This document shows positions 22,348 through 29,098 of a stretch of 29,098 nt of DNA, one piece after another (position 1 is the stretch's first letter; every line of letters starts with the position of its first letter). The stretch lies in NCBI GenBank assembly GCA_910578185.1, contig CAJTPN010000028.1, positions 7,665 through 36,762 of the forward strand. The letters run 5' to 3'. The stretch is from an uncultured Acetatifactor sp. Lineage in GTDB: Bacteria; Bacillota; Clostridia; Lachnospirales; Lachnospiraceae. The notes below the pieces were generated by a model. That model searched no databases. It was not told the origin of the DNA and saw only the letters and a list, made by a program, of their open reading frames with translations. The translations under genes and the position numbers were made by a program.

Positions 22348-24915
22348 TTATGCTTTGCGCCCGCAGCACTGCTTATACTTCTTGCCGCTGCCGCAAGGGC
22401 AGGGATCATTGGGATATACCTTTGCATTGTTTCGCTTGGCAGGCGTTTTGACAGCAGTGTCATCTTTATTTGTCCCCGTAACCTTAGCCACCTGCTCCCG
22501 CTCCACCTTCTGCTCCATCTTGATATGGAACAACAGACGTACCGTTTCTTCCTTGATATTCTGTGTCATCTCATCAAACATGTCGTAGCCGTTCATCTTG
22601 TATTCCACCAGCGGATCCCTCTGGCCATATGCCTGCAGGCCAATCCCCTGACGCAACTGTTCCATGTCGTCGATGTGATCCATCCATTTCCTGTCAATCA
22701 CCTTTAACAGAATCACCCGCTCCAATTCGCGGATGGCCTCCGCATTGGGAAACTCCGCTTCTTTGCTCTCATAAAGCTTTACCGCCTCTTCCTTGAGCTG
22801 CTGTTTCAGGCTGTTCTTCTTAGGCTTCTGCACCCGGGCTACAGTCAGCGGTTCCAGTGGAATCGTTGGAATCAGCAGCGTATTAAGCTCCTTAAAATTC
22901 CAGTCCTCCACCTCCGCGTCTTCATTGATGCTGATGTCCACACAATTCTCCACGATATCCGTAATCATCTTATAGATAAAATCACGCATACTCTCACCAT
23001 TTAAGACCCGGCGGCGCTCATCATATATGATTTCCCTCTGTTCGCTCATCACCCTGTCATATTCCAACAGATTCTTGCGGATACCAAAGTTATTATTCTC
23101 GATCTTCTTCTGTGCGGATTCAATGGCATTCGTCAAAGCCCTATGCTCGATCTCCTGTCCTTCCGGCACGCCCATGGCATTAAACATGCCGATCAGCCGC
23201 TCGGATCCAAACAATCTCATCAAATCATCCTGCAAGGAGATATAAAACTTGGATTCACCTGGATCGCCCTGTCGTCCGGAACGTCCGCGCAGCTGATTGT
23301 CAATACGTCTGGATTCATGCCGCTCCGTGCCGATGATCTTCAAACCGCCCGCAGCCCTGGACTCCTCGTCCAGCTTGATATCCGTACCTCGGCCCGCCAT
23401 ATTGGTGGCAATGGTGATGGCGCCGTGAACTCCGGCGTCCGCCACAATCTCCGCCTCCAGCTCATGAAATTTTGCATTCAACACCTTATGCTGCAATCCC
23501 CGCTTGGAAAGTAGCCTGCTCAATTCTTCACTGGCCTCGATGGTAATTGTGCCGACCAAAACCGGCTGTCCCTTGGCATGGGCTTCCTCCACAGCCGCCA
23601 CAATGGCTTCCAGCTTTTCCGCCTTTGTCTTATAAACGGCATCCTGCTGATCAATACGGATCACAGGCAAATTAGTAGGGATCTCCACCACATCCATGCC
23701 GTATATCTCACGAAACTCTTTTTCCTCCGTAAGCGCCGTACCGGTCATACCGCATTTTTTCTCAAAGAGATTAAAAAAGTTCTGGAACGTAATGGTGGCA
23801 AGCGTCTTGCTCTCCCTTTTTACCTTCACATGTTCCTTAGCCTCTATGGCCTGATGCAAACCGTCCGAATAACGGCGCCCGGGCATGATACGCCCCGTGA
23901 ACTCATCCACAATCAGCACCTGATCGTCCTTCACCACATAGTCCTGGTCTCTAAACATCAGATTATGAGCCCGCAGCGCCAATATAATGTTATGCTGAAT
24001 TTCCAGATTTTCCGGATCTGCGTAATTTTGAATATGAAAAAATTCCTCTACCTTCTTTACTCCTGCCTCTGTCAGGTTGATGACCTTATCTTTTTCATTC
24101 ACGATAAAGTCCCCTGTCTCCTCCTGTACCACCCCCATGATGGCGTCCATTTTACTCAACTCCTGCACGTCCTCGCCCCTCTGCATACGGCGGGCAAGCA
24201 GATCGCACATCTCATAAAGTGCGGTGGATTTACCGCTCTGTCCTGAAATAATCAAAGGAGTTCTGGCCTCGTCGATCAGCACTGAGTCCACCTCGTCGAT
24301 AATGCAGAAGTGCAGATCCCGCAGCACCAGCTGCTCCTTGTAAACCACCATATTATCCCGAAGATAATCAAAGCCCAGCTCATTATTTGTCACATAGGTA
24401 ATGTCACACTGATATGCTTTCTGACGTTCTTCCGAAGTCATGCTGTTAAGCACTACTCCCACTGTCAGCCCAAGGAACTCATGCACCTGTCCCATCCACT
24501 CCGCGTCTCGCTTTGCCAGATAGTCGTTAACCGTCACCACATGTACGCCCTTTCCTTCCAGGGCATTCAGATAAGCGGGCAAAATAGCCGTCTGCGTCTT
24601 ACCTTCACCCGTGCGCATCTCAGCGATACGCCCCTGGTGAAGAATGATACCGCCAAACAGCTGCACCCTGTAATGCTCCGAGTTCAGCACACGCCTGGCC
24701 GCTTCCCTGGCGGTGGCATAGGCCTCCGGCAACAGGTCGTCCAACGCAGCGCCCTCTTCCAGCCTCTTTTTGTATTCCGCAGTCTTTCCCCGCAGAGCTT
24801 CATCGGAAAGCGCCTGCATTTCAGGCCTAAGCGCTTCAATCTTATCTACCAGCGACGAAATGCGCTTCACTTCCCGCTGGCTGTGTGTACCAAATATTTT
24901 GTCAACTATTTTCAC
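22348..24915 (-). CDS. secA: Preprotein translocase ATPase SecA
   Basis: SecA drives secreted proteins through SecYEG. The 855-residue protein has Walker A MRTGEGKTQ (residues about 100-108), the DEAD-type IIDEVDSVLIDEARTPL, the second helicase half with TNMAGRGTDIKL and QLRGRSGRQGD, the scaffold and wing regions, and a C-terminal zinc motif (DPCPCGSGKKYKQCCG) for SecB or ribosome binding. The start is a GTG; AAAGG lies 12 nt upstream. A four-codon ORF, ATGGATAATCCGTGA, overlaps this GTG. The promoter is at 25006-25034. Order secA-prfB matches Bacillus and other Firmicutes. Confidence 0.98.
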   Translation of the reverse strand: MKIVDKIFGTHSQREVKRISSLVDKIEALRPEMQALSDEALRGKTAEYKKRLEEGAALDDLLPEAYATAREAARRVLNSEHYRVQLFGGIILHQGRIAEMRTGEGKTQTAILPAYLNALEGKGVHVVTVNDYLAKRDAEWMGQVHEFLGLTVGVVLNSMTSEERQKAYQCDITYVTNNELGFDYLRDNMVVYKEQLVLRDLHFCIIDEVDSVLIDEARTPLIISGQSGKSTALYEMCDLLARRMQRGEDVQELSKMDAIMGVVQEETGDFIVNEKDKVINLTEAGVKKVEEFFHIQNYADPENLEIQHNIILALRAHNLMFRDQDYVVKDDQVLIVDEFTGRIMPGRRYSDGLHQAIEAKEHVKVKRESKTLATITFQNFFNLFEKKCGMTGTALTEEKEFREIYGMDVVEIPTNLPVIRIDQQDAVYKTKAEKLEAIVAAVEEAHAKGQPVLVGTITIEASEELSRLLSKRGLQHKVLNAKFHELEAEIVADAGVHGAITIATNMAGRGTDIKLDEESRAAGGLKIIGTERHESRRIDNQLRGRSGRQGDPGESKFYISLQDDLMRLFGSERLIGMFNAMGVPEGQEIEHRALTNAIESAQKKIENNNFGIRKNLLEYDRVMSEQREIIYDERRRVLNGESMRDFIYKMITDIVENCVDISINEDAEVEDWNFKELNTLLIPTIPLEPLTVARVQKPKKNSLKQQLKEEAVKLYESKEAEFPNAEAIRELERVILLKVIDRKWMDHIDDMEQLRQGIGLQAYGQRDPLVEYKMNGYDMFDEMTQNIKEETVRLLFHIKMEQKVEREQVAKVTGTNKDDTAVKTPAKRNNAKVYPNDPCPCGSGKKYKQCCGRKA

Positions 24916-25005
24916 GGATTATCCATACCTTTCTACGGTCTGTTTTCCCTCGTACCATCTCGCATTGTCCAATGCCAATGGACGAATTGCATAAATCTAC
25001 AGCTT

Positions 25006-25034
25006 ATTGTAACAGATTTATTTCATATATTCAA
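25006..25034 (-). promoter_or_regulatory. Promoter of secA-prfB
   Basis: Minus strand: TTGAAT (25034-25029), 17-nt spacer, TACAAT (25011-25006), about 90 nt before the GTG of secA. Confidence 0.75.
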
Positions 25035-25157
25035 CACCCATATACCATATATCCCTGAACTTTTTATAAAACTTTTGAATTCTCTGAGATGTTGCTTCCT
25101 CCGCACATCCTGCCTGCGAAAGCGGTGGAGCAGTAAAGTCATAAGCTATTCCCCACA

Positions 25158-25982
25158 TCAAACCGGAAATTGTTGATTTTGTGTACTTTTTAATGCCGAC
25201 AATACATCTGAAACTGTCATTTGCAATTTATTGGGAATTTCTTTCCTTCCAGGAAGAATGGCAAAGAATATTTTTTCGGACGCTGCTTCAGCTACGAATT
25301 GTGGTAACTTAATTTTAAGTGCTTTACAGACCATTTTTTCAAAAGAAAAATAATTAACGGTATCTGTAGTTGCCACATGAAAAATCCCATGCAAATTATG
25401 GTCAAGAATATACTTTGTGTATTCTCCTATTTGTTCTGCAAACGTTACATTTATCATGTAATTGGGGTAAGTACGGTAAGGCTCCCCACTGTGGCTGTGT
25501 AACTCTAATTGTCGAACTCTTGGACAATTAACGTTCCAGACAGCGGCCAGCCGTAAAACTGTCAGTTGGTCTCCAAGCATGCTCTCCAACATATTCTCAC
25601 AGTCACGTTTAAAACATCCATAATCGGATTTTGGATTCAGCAAGTCGTCTTCTGTCCAAGGTTTTGATAAGTTACCATCAAATACATTGGCCGTAGATAT
25701 ATATATTAAACGTTTCCCTTTTGGAGCCAGCCAATTTGCTAACATCTTATGAAATTCCAGCTGTGCCTGATAGTTTCCACGAATAGAAGAAATTACGATT
25801 TCTGGGTTTTCGTGAGATAAAATATTCACTAATTCATTCGGTTCTTCCACTGCTAATTGATATCCATCTTCTGGCTTGTGGTGTCCTGCCGTCGGTATCA
25901 TTTGAAAATTATCTTTTAAACTCTCAGCAATTATTTGGCCTACGAAGCCATTAGCGCCAATTAACAAAACTTTTCTTCTCAT
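25158..25982 (-). CDS. RmlD/SDR-type NAD(P)-dependent sugar-nucleotide reductase-like protein
   Basis: The 274-residue protein has a Rossmann fold: GANGFVG (G9, G12, G15) for the cofactor, a strand ending YISTANVFDG (S96, T97), and the catalytic pair Tyr121-x3-Lys125 (YGCFK), which is followed by RLAAVWN as in extended SDRs of the dTDP-4-dehydrorhamnose reductase group. GAGG lies 6 nt before the ATG. It is more AT-rich than the secA region and stands at the border of the accessory stretch, with no operon partner: the next gene downstream is secA behind its own promoter. The substrate cannot be read; a nucleotide-sugar or an unrelated carbonyl compound is possible. Confidence 0.85.
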   Translation of the reverse strand: MRRKVLLIGANGFVGQIIAESLKDNFQMIPTAGHHKPEDGYQLAVEEPNELVNILSHENPEIVISSIRGNYQAQLEFHKMLANWLAPKGKRLIYISTANVFDGNLSKPWTEDDLLNPKSDYGCFKRDCENMLESMLGDQLTVLRLAAVWNVNCPRVRQLELHSHSGEPYRTYPNYMINVTFAEQIGEYTKYILDHNLHGIFHVATTDTVNYFSFEKMVCKALKIKLPQFVAEAASEKIFFAILPGRKEIPNKLQMTVSDVLSALKSTQNQQFPV

Positions 25983-26164
25983 TTATTACCTCACAATCCT
26001 CCCTGCTGCTTTCTCACTTTTCTATATTTTGCATTATAGCATAATTTTCCTAATCTGCAACACTGCCAGGTGCCTCATATTATAAAGCTATACTGTTTAT
26101 AGTCCTCTCCCTCTCCGGGAACTGTCTGCTATGGTGGTAAATGGTAAACCACATGTCCAATGGT

Positions 26165-26190
26165 TAAAAAATGCCACTCTTGTGAGCGGC
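26165..26190 (-). terminator. Terminator at the end of the eroded gene stretch
   Basis: Minus strand: GCCGCTC, 4-nt loop, GAGTGGC (one wobble pair), then ATTTTTT. The surrounding 25983-26272 holds no credible gene; a GACAG/CTGTC hairpin lies at about 26235. Confidence 0.6.
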
Positions 26191-26272
26191 TGTTAAATCA
26201 CTTGTTTGGTTTATTACAGCTTTCCGGGCATTTCCGACAGCTTTTCTGTCTTTCACCCAAAACGTTGCTGTG

Positions 26273-26521
26273 TCAGTACGGCAATGCCAGCTTCCATAAT
26301 ATGCAATATAAGTTGGCATCAATTATTTTTATCTTTCCATCTGTTCGCACTTTATGTTGTAGCACTGCATCTGCGCATAAATATATACAATTAGCACCCA
26401 CAAGTACTAAAATACCAAAAAGCACTTCCAGAACAGCAAATTTCTTTTCCACTGTTCCTATAATTAGAGAAGGCGTATAAATTGCTATCGTTGTCCCAAT
26501 CACTTTAAATACAATCAACAT
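26273..26521 (-). pseudogene. Fragment of a membrane protein
   Basis: An 82-codon ORF encodes two hydrophobic segments (IAIYTPSLIIG and LEVLFGILVLVGANCIYL) and a short basic tail. The frame is open upstream to about 26586 without a start codon, and no ribosome site precedes the ATG at 26521, so it appears to be the remnant of a longer gene. I do not recognise the family. It is AT-rich and lies between the glycosyltransferase pseudogene and a terminator. Confidence 0.4.
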
Positions 26522-26552
26522 AATAATGGCTACTATATATTTTTTTAAAACC

Positions 26553-26949
26553 TCAGACCTGCTGAAAAGAATAATATAAAATTCTGCTTATCATCTTAAT
26601 ATCTCTTGTCTGATTATGTTTGATTACTAGTTCCCCTTCCGGCCTGTCATCGAGCATCCAAAATATCTGTACCGGGGCATCATTCTTCAGAACCGAGTCA
26701 GCTGTCCTCACAGAAACTCTGACATCTGGTGTTTCAGCATTGTCTATTTCCCAAGCGCCTTTCCATTAAACACCATCATATTCACCCGGTGTCCATCAAG
26801 CGTTATACACCCTCTACAAGATGCCCTCTCCCAGCCAACTCTCTAGACAGAACTAACAGAGATCCCTCCGAACCACCCAAGCCAGGAATATTTTCATTGA
26901 CAGGCCCGAATGCCATTCTTTTTCCATAGTAAAATTGAATAAACACCAT
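26553..26949 (-). pseudogene. Glycosyltransferase pseudogene (N-terminal part)
   Basis: After AAAGGAGG the first frame reads MVFIQFYYGKRMAFGPVNE, then IPGLGGSEGSLLVLSRELAGRGHLVEG, and stops at 26803. The GGSE motif and following helix are the N-terminal signature of GT4-type glycosyltransferases. One base shift restores homologous-looking sequence, WTPGEYDGV, WKGAWEIDNA, VSVRTADSV, QIFWMLDDR, interrupted by TGA and TAA codons, until TGA at 26553. A frameshift plus two in-frame stops and the missing C-terminal half make it a pseudogene. Its ATG overlaps the NUDIX stop (TAATG), so it was once translationally coupled to that gene. Confidence 0.75.
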
Positions 26950-27479
26950 TAATCCTCCTTTTCTATTAGCCATTTCAGTCTGTTCTCTTCGTTTACTAGC
27001 ATATCATCAACCATTATCTTTATGTTGAAGTGTGTCTGAACCTCAACTGCGGCGTCATAAATCTGATTTACGCCCACCTGCCCCCAGTTCAGCAGAACTG
27101 CAGCCCTAAGTGGGGACACAAACACCCTGCCATATACGCATCCTGGTCTATCTGGGTCGGGCTTTGCTTCGCCGATTTCTTCAATGATGCCAGCCATTCT
27201 AATCTGTGCGTATGCAGGAGCACCATTTTCGTCATTTACCTTCTGATAACCAACCATTCGGAGATCTCCTGCCAAGCAGTTTGCCTCCTCCCGGAGTTCT
27301 CTTCTCAGGGTAGCATAATAGTCAGGATCACTCTCCTCAGGCTTTCCCCCTGTCAGCTTATATCTGCCCTTCTCTATTCGTAGCAAAACTCTTCCCTGGC
27401 GGTCAAAGAAGATACCATACACCTGCCTTACCTCCATATTTACAGGTACGCTACCCTTTTCCCAAGTAATCTTTGCCAT
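26949..27479 (-). CDS. NUDIX hydrolase domain protein
   Basis: The 176-residue protein carries a NUDIX box at residues about 45-67: GGKPEES, then TLRRELREEAN with R60-E61 and E64-E65 as metal ligands. The box is one residue longer than the strict pattern and has Asn where Gly is usual after the glutamates. The domain normally hydrolyses nucleoside diphosphates linked to another group; specificity is not predictable here. GGAGG lies 9 nt before the ATG. It sits between an unidentified fragment (27495) and a coupled glycosyltransferase pseudogene, suggesting a former nucleotide-sugar-related operon. The C-terminal half (VSPLRAAVLLNWGQVGVNQIY) is outside the usual NUDIX core. Confidence 0.82.
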   Translation of the reverse strand: MAKITWEKGSVPVNMEVRQVYGIFFDRQGRVLLRIEKGRYKLTGGKPEESDPDYYATLRRELREEANCLAGDLRMVGYQKVNDENGAPAYAQIRMAGIIEEIGEAKPDPDRPGCVYGRVFVSPLRAAVLLNWGQVGVNQIYDAAVEVQTHFNIKIMVDDMLVNEENRLKWLIEKED

Positions 27480-27494
27480 TTTACAGTTCCTCCA

Positions 27495-27686
27495 TTAATT
27501 TTTTATGTAAACGCTATCCTCCTCGGCAGCATGTATCAGGTTTCTCAACGGATACCGCTCCTGAGAATAATCAAAAAAATAGTGTCTAGAAAAAGTCTTC
27601 CAGAACTGTAGAACAAAAGTTTCTGTATTTCCGATATCGGCTAGAACCGCCTCATTCCCGTCCAGATACTCGTTTAGCTTGGTCAT
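27495..27686 (-). pseudogene. Unidentified gene fragment before the NUDIX gene
   Basis: The frame ends YIKN at 27495, 15 nt before the NUDIX ATG. The likely original part is MTKLNEYLDGNEAVLADIG through HAAEEDSVYIKN (63 codons from 27686). The same frame is open further up to 27818, but that part overlaps the IS630-type fragment in another frame and is probably not its own. I do not recognise the protein. The join near 27745 may be a recombination or insertion scar. Confidence 0.4.
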
Positions 27687-27747
27687 TACGTTCTTATCGC
27701 TGCCAGAGTAGATTGACTCCACATTTCCTGAGGGCAGAGTCAACTTT

Positions 27748-27978
27748 TTAAAACAACCGCTGCGCAATGCCTGCAATAGTGGTGCGGGAAGCTCCATACG
27801 CGTCTTTGATACGGTCATATGTCCATGCCTTGTTTTCAGGTTTTTGGTCCAGCTTCAGTAGTATCTGCGCATGTCTTATGCGGTAACCCTTTCCGCCTTT
27901 CTGTATTAAGGCTTTCAGTTCCTGGATTTCATCGTTTGTCAGCGTGACAATGTAGTGCGGCGTATCTGCATCCTCCAA
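27748..27978 (-). pseudogene. IS630-type transposase, N-terminal fragment
   Basis: A 76-codon frame with a TTG start reads HYIVTLTNDEIQELKALIQK, then RIRHAQILLKLDQ and YDRIKDAYGASRTTIAGIAQR. This resembles the helix-turn-helix head of IS630-family transposases (TL-eE---L------G----R-aQiLL, then ----Vs--TV-----R). The catalytic DDE domain is missing: after RLF a stop follows and the downstream sequence is unrelated. It is a dead remnant. Confidence 0.6.
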
Positions 27979-28163
27979 TACCGATTTTAATGGAGAATAG
28001 CAAATTTTTCCAGCACTGTAAAGTGTCGTTACTAACCGGATGAAGCACTAGTATCTTGACCATTTCATCCATCTGCATATTCCTTTCTATTTCTTATAGT
28101 AGTTTGCTTTCAATACAATATAGATTCATCCTGCTCAATGGAGAATCTTTATATGCCGGAAAT
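27979..28163. other. AT-rich stretch without a clear gene
   Basis: No ORF with family resemblance is seen. A short minus-strand frame starting near 28076 (MDEMVKILVLHPVS) has an AAAGGA box 8-9 nt upstream and may be a remnant. Confidence 0.4.
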
Positions 28164-28367
28164 TTATTCATGATGTTTTTCATACCTGACTTGCAGCTGC
28201 GTACACATCAGGGAGGCAAACACATCAAGATAGAAACCCGGTACAGCCAATGCCCGTTGTGCGTCCTTAATTAGTTTCATGGCATTGGAGCCGTCCGGCG
28301 CACTGTCCATATGGTCTTTATGTACATTCCTGATAGCATCAAGGATAGGCATACACCACTTCAGCAC
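28164..28367 (-). pseudogene. Unidentified 67-codon fragment
   Basis: A GTG-initiated frame reads MLKWCMPILDAIRNVHKD and continues through NAMKLIKDAQRALAVPGFYL to EKHHE. The codon pattern looks real (many G-starting codons), but there is no ribosome site and the segment has no recognisable domain. It is flanked by another apparent frame at 28370-28490 (RFLRVQVVNGLPVKVWFGV). Both are likely remnants of accessory genes. Confidence 0.35.
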
Positions 28368-28493
28368 AATCGGTCACCCAAAAGCACTGGATGCTTGCTA
28401 TGGAGCTCACTGGCGATTACTCCGAACCAAACTTTCACTGGCAAGCCGTTGACAACTTGCACCCTTAAGAAACGTGCGCCACCAGACGCACTC

Positions 28494-28545
28494 AAAATAG
28501 CCGCAAACCTTTGATTTCTCTAAAGAAACCTTTGATTTGCGGCTA
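28494..28545 (-). terminator. Terminator of the tRNA-Leu gene
   Basis: TAGCCGCAAA and TTTGCGGCTA form a perfect 10-bp stem, closed by a loop that itself folds (TTTCT/AGAAA) and carries two copies of ATCAAAGG. On the minus strand the stem is followed by TTTTGAG. It lies 11 nt after the tRNA. Confidence 0.7.
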
Positions 28546-28556
28546 CTGCCACATCA

Positions 28557-28640
28557 TGCGGAAGATGGGACTTGAACCCACACGACATTGCTGTCACAAG
28601 ATCCTTAGTCTTGCTCGTCTGCCAATTCCGACACTTCCGC
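28557..28640 (-). tRNA. tRNA-Leu (AAG anticodon)
   Basis: Minus strand, 84 nt, class II with a long variable arm. Acceptor GCGGAAG/CTTCCGC plus discriminator A; D-arm starting TCGGAATTGGCAGAC; anticodon stem CAAGA/TCTTG around the loop CTAAGGA, placing AAG at 34-36; variable arm TGACAGCAATGTCG; T-arm TGGGTTCAAGTCCCA. CCA is not encoded. Confidence 0.9.
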
Positions 28641-28660
28641 CAATGCATCACGCAAGTATT

Positions 28661-28689
28661 ATAATAACATCTTCCGCACCAAAAGTCAA
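28661..28689 (-). promoter_or_regulatory. Promoter of tRNA-Leu
   Basis: Minus strand: TTGACT (28689-28684), 17-nt spacer, TATTAT (28666-28661), about 20 nt before the tRNA. The spacer contains TGCGGAAGATG, an inverted copy of the tRNA 3' end. Confidence 0.75.
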
Positions 28690-28818
28690 TTCTTTTTTTG
28701 ATTTTCTGTCAATTTTCTGTTATACCGTGGCTGAAAGTAAATAACCAATCAAACACCCCCGTCTTTAGGATTTAGCACTATAATTCTTTAGGGGCAATTT
28801 AATACCATACACTATGCC

Positions 28819-28843
28819 AGTCAGCAGAAATACTGACTTTTTT
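28819..28843 (+). terminator. Terminator upstream of the IS1634-type gene
   Basis: AGTCAG, 8-nt loop, CTGACT, followed by TTTTT. It faces the transposase gene and would shield it from transcription entering from the left. Confidence 0.65.
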
Positions 28844-28880
28844 CCTCTTTTATAAACTTGACATATTTCCTTTTTTATCC

Positions 28881-28909
28881 TTGACTATATAGTGCTATAG
28901 TGCTATAAT
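28881..28909 (+). promoter_or_regulatory. Promoter of the IS1634-type transposase
   Basis: TTGACT (28881-28886), 17-nt spacer, TATAAT (28904-28909). The spacer is built of two tandem copies of TATAGTGC (28888-28903), and a third, TATA, begins the -10 box. Confidence 0.75.
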
Positions 28910-28925
28910 GGAGAGGGTGATTTTT

Positions 28926-29098
28926 ATGGCTTATTTTCTTAAAAAAACAAATAACAAAAAAGGTACTTACCTGCAGATCTATGAGAGTTTCTATGATCCC
29001 AAGCGCAGGGGCGGCGCCCATCGTTCCTACAAACCCATTGGGTACGTCCACGAACTCCAGCAAAAGGGAATCGACGATCCCATTGCCTTTTACGCGGA
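28926..29098 (+). mobile_element. IS1634-family transposase, 5' part only
   Basis: The frame starts MAYFLKKTNNKKGTYLQIYE and continues ESFYDPKRRGGAHRSYKPIG to the window edge, 57 codons in. This is the N-terminal pattern of IS1634-type (IS4-group) transposases frequent in Lachnospiraceae, in which a basic short domain precedes a DDE nuclease located outside this window. GAGAGGGTGA precedes the ATG. The left end of the element should lie between 28690 and 28880, but the terminal inverted repeat cannot be set without the other end. Confidence 0.8.

Noticed and set aside
26160..26480. 106-codon plus-strand ORF
   Set aside because: It crosses a minus-strand terminator and a membrane-protein fragment, has no ribosome site and resembles no family.
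27495..27818. Full 107-codon frame as an intact gene
   Set aside because: Its first 45 codons overlap the IS630-type fragment in another frame; only the latter part looks original.
28498..28545. CRISPR-like repeat (AAACCTTTGATTT twice)
   Set aside because: Only two short copies, inside a hairpin loop that fits a tRNA terminator; no array and no cas genes.

Overview
The window looks like a chromosomal segment of a Gram-positive, moderate-GC Clostridia, most likely Lachnospiraceae. The basis is the infC-rpmI and secA-prfB gene orders, strong GGAGG ribosome sites, near-consensus sigma-A promoters with 17-nt spacers, DUF975- and DUF4190-like membrane proteins, a flagellin without a variable region, and an IS1634-type transposase start. 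The family assignment is inference; no 16S or other marker is present.

Layout. 1-1204: the translation operon infC-rpmI on the minus strand. It has a consensus promoter, a leader with an attenuator, and an AUU start on infC. rplT is not reached before the left edge; a 55-bp direct repeat occupies the space after rpmI. 1460-7400: a compact minus-strand operon of five genes matching the uncharacterised Salmonella STM4015-STM4011 families: a leucine-rich-repeat-like protein, an ATP-grasp enzyme, a sulfatase-fold hydrolase and two radical SAM enzymes, the last fused to a HAD domain. A 48-codon ORF (4318-4464) fits exactly between the hydrolase and the first radical SAM gene. This is the most likely undescribed system in the window. 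7440-9762: a divergent plus-strand TetR regulator and MFS transporter. 9780-9885: a GC-rich triple-hairpin intergenic element. 9906-10693: a small acidic protein, then tRNA-Met and tRNA-Val. 10715-11708: a short orphan flagellin. 11736-16147: a heterodimeric ABC exporter (one degenerate and one canonical ATPase site) behind a MarR regulator whose promoter carries two palindromic operators. 16161-18737: tex, whose promoter is followed almost at once by an intrinsic terminator. 18858-21056: three plus-strand genes (a small membrane protein, an HEQEH protein and a DUF975 protein) ending at a bidirectional terminator. 21151-25034: secA-prfB, with the programmed +1 frameshift in prfB.

25158-29098 is a more AT-rich, eroded accessory stretch. 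It holds a short-chain-dehydrogenase/RmlD-like gene, a NUDIX gene coupled to a glycosyltransferase pseudogene, an IS630-type transposase fragment, unidentified fragments, a tRNA-Leu, and the start of an IS1634-type element cut by the window edge.

How the genes work together. Two drug-export style modules (TetR/MFS and MarR/ABC) appear autoregulated. The STM4011-4015 operon combines radical chemistry, ATP-dependent ligation and hydrolysis, which suggests modification of a peptide or small molecule. The product is unknown. All functional statements rest on motif reading and family knowledge; no searches were run.
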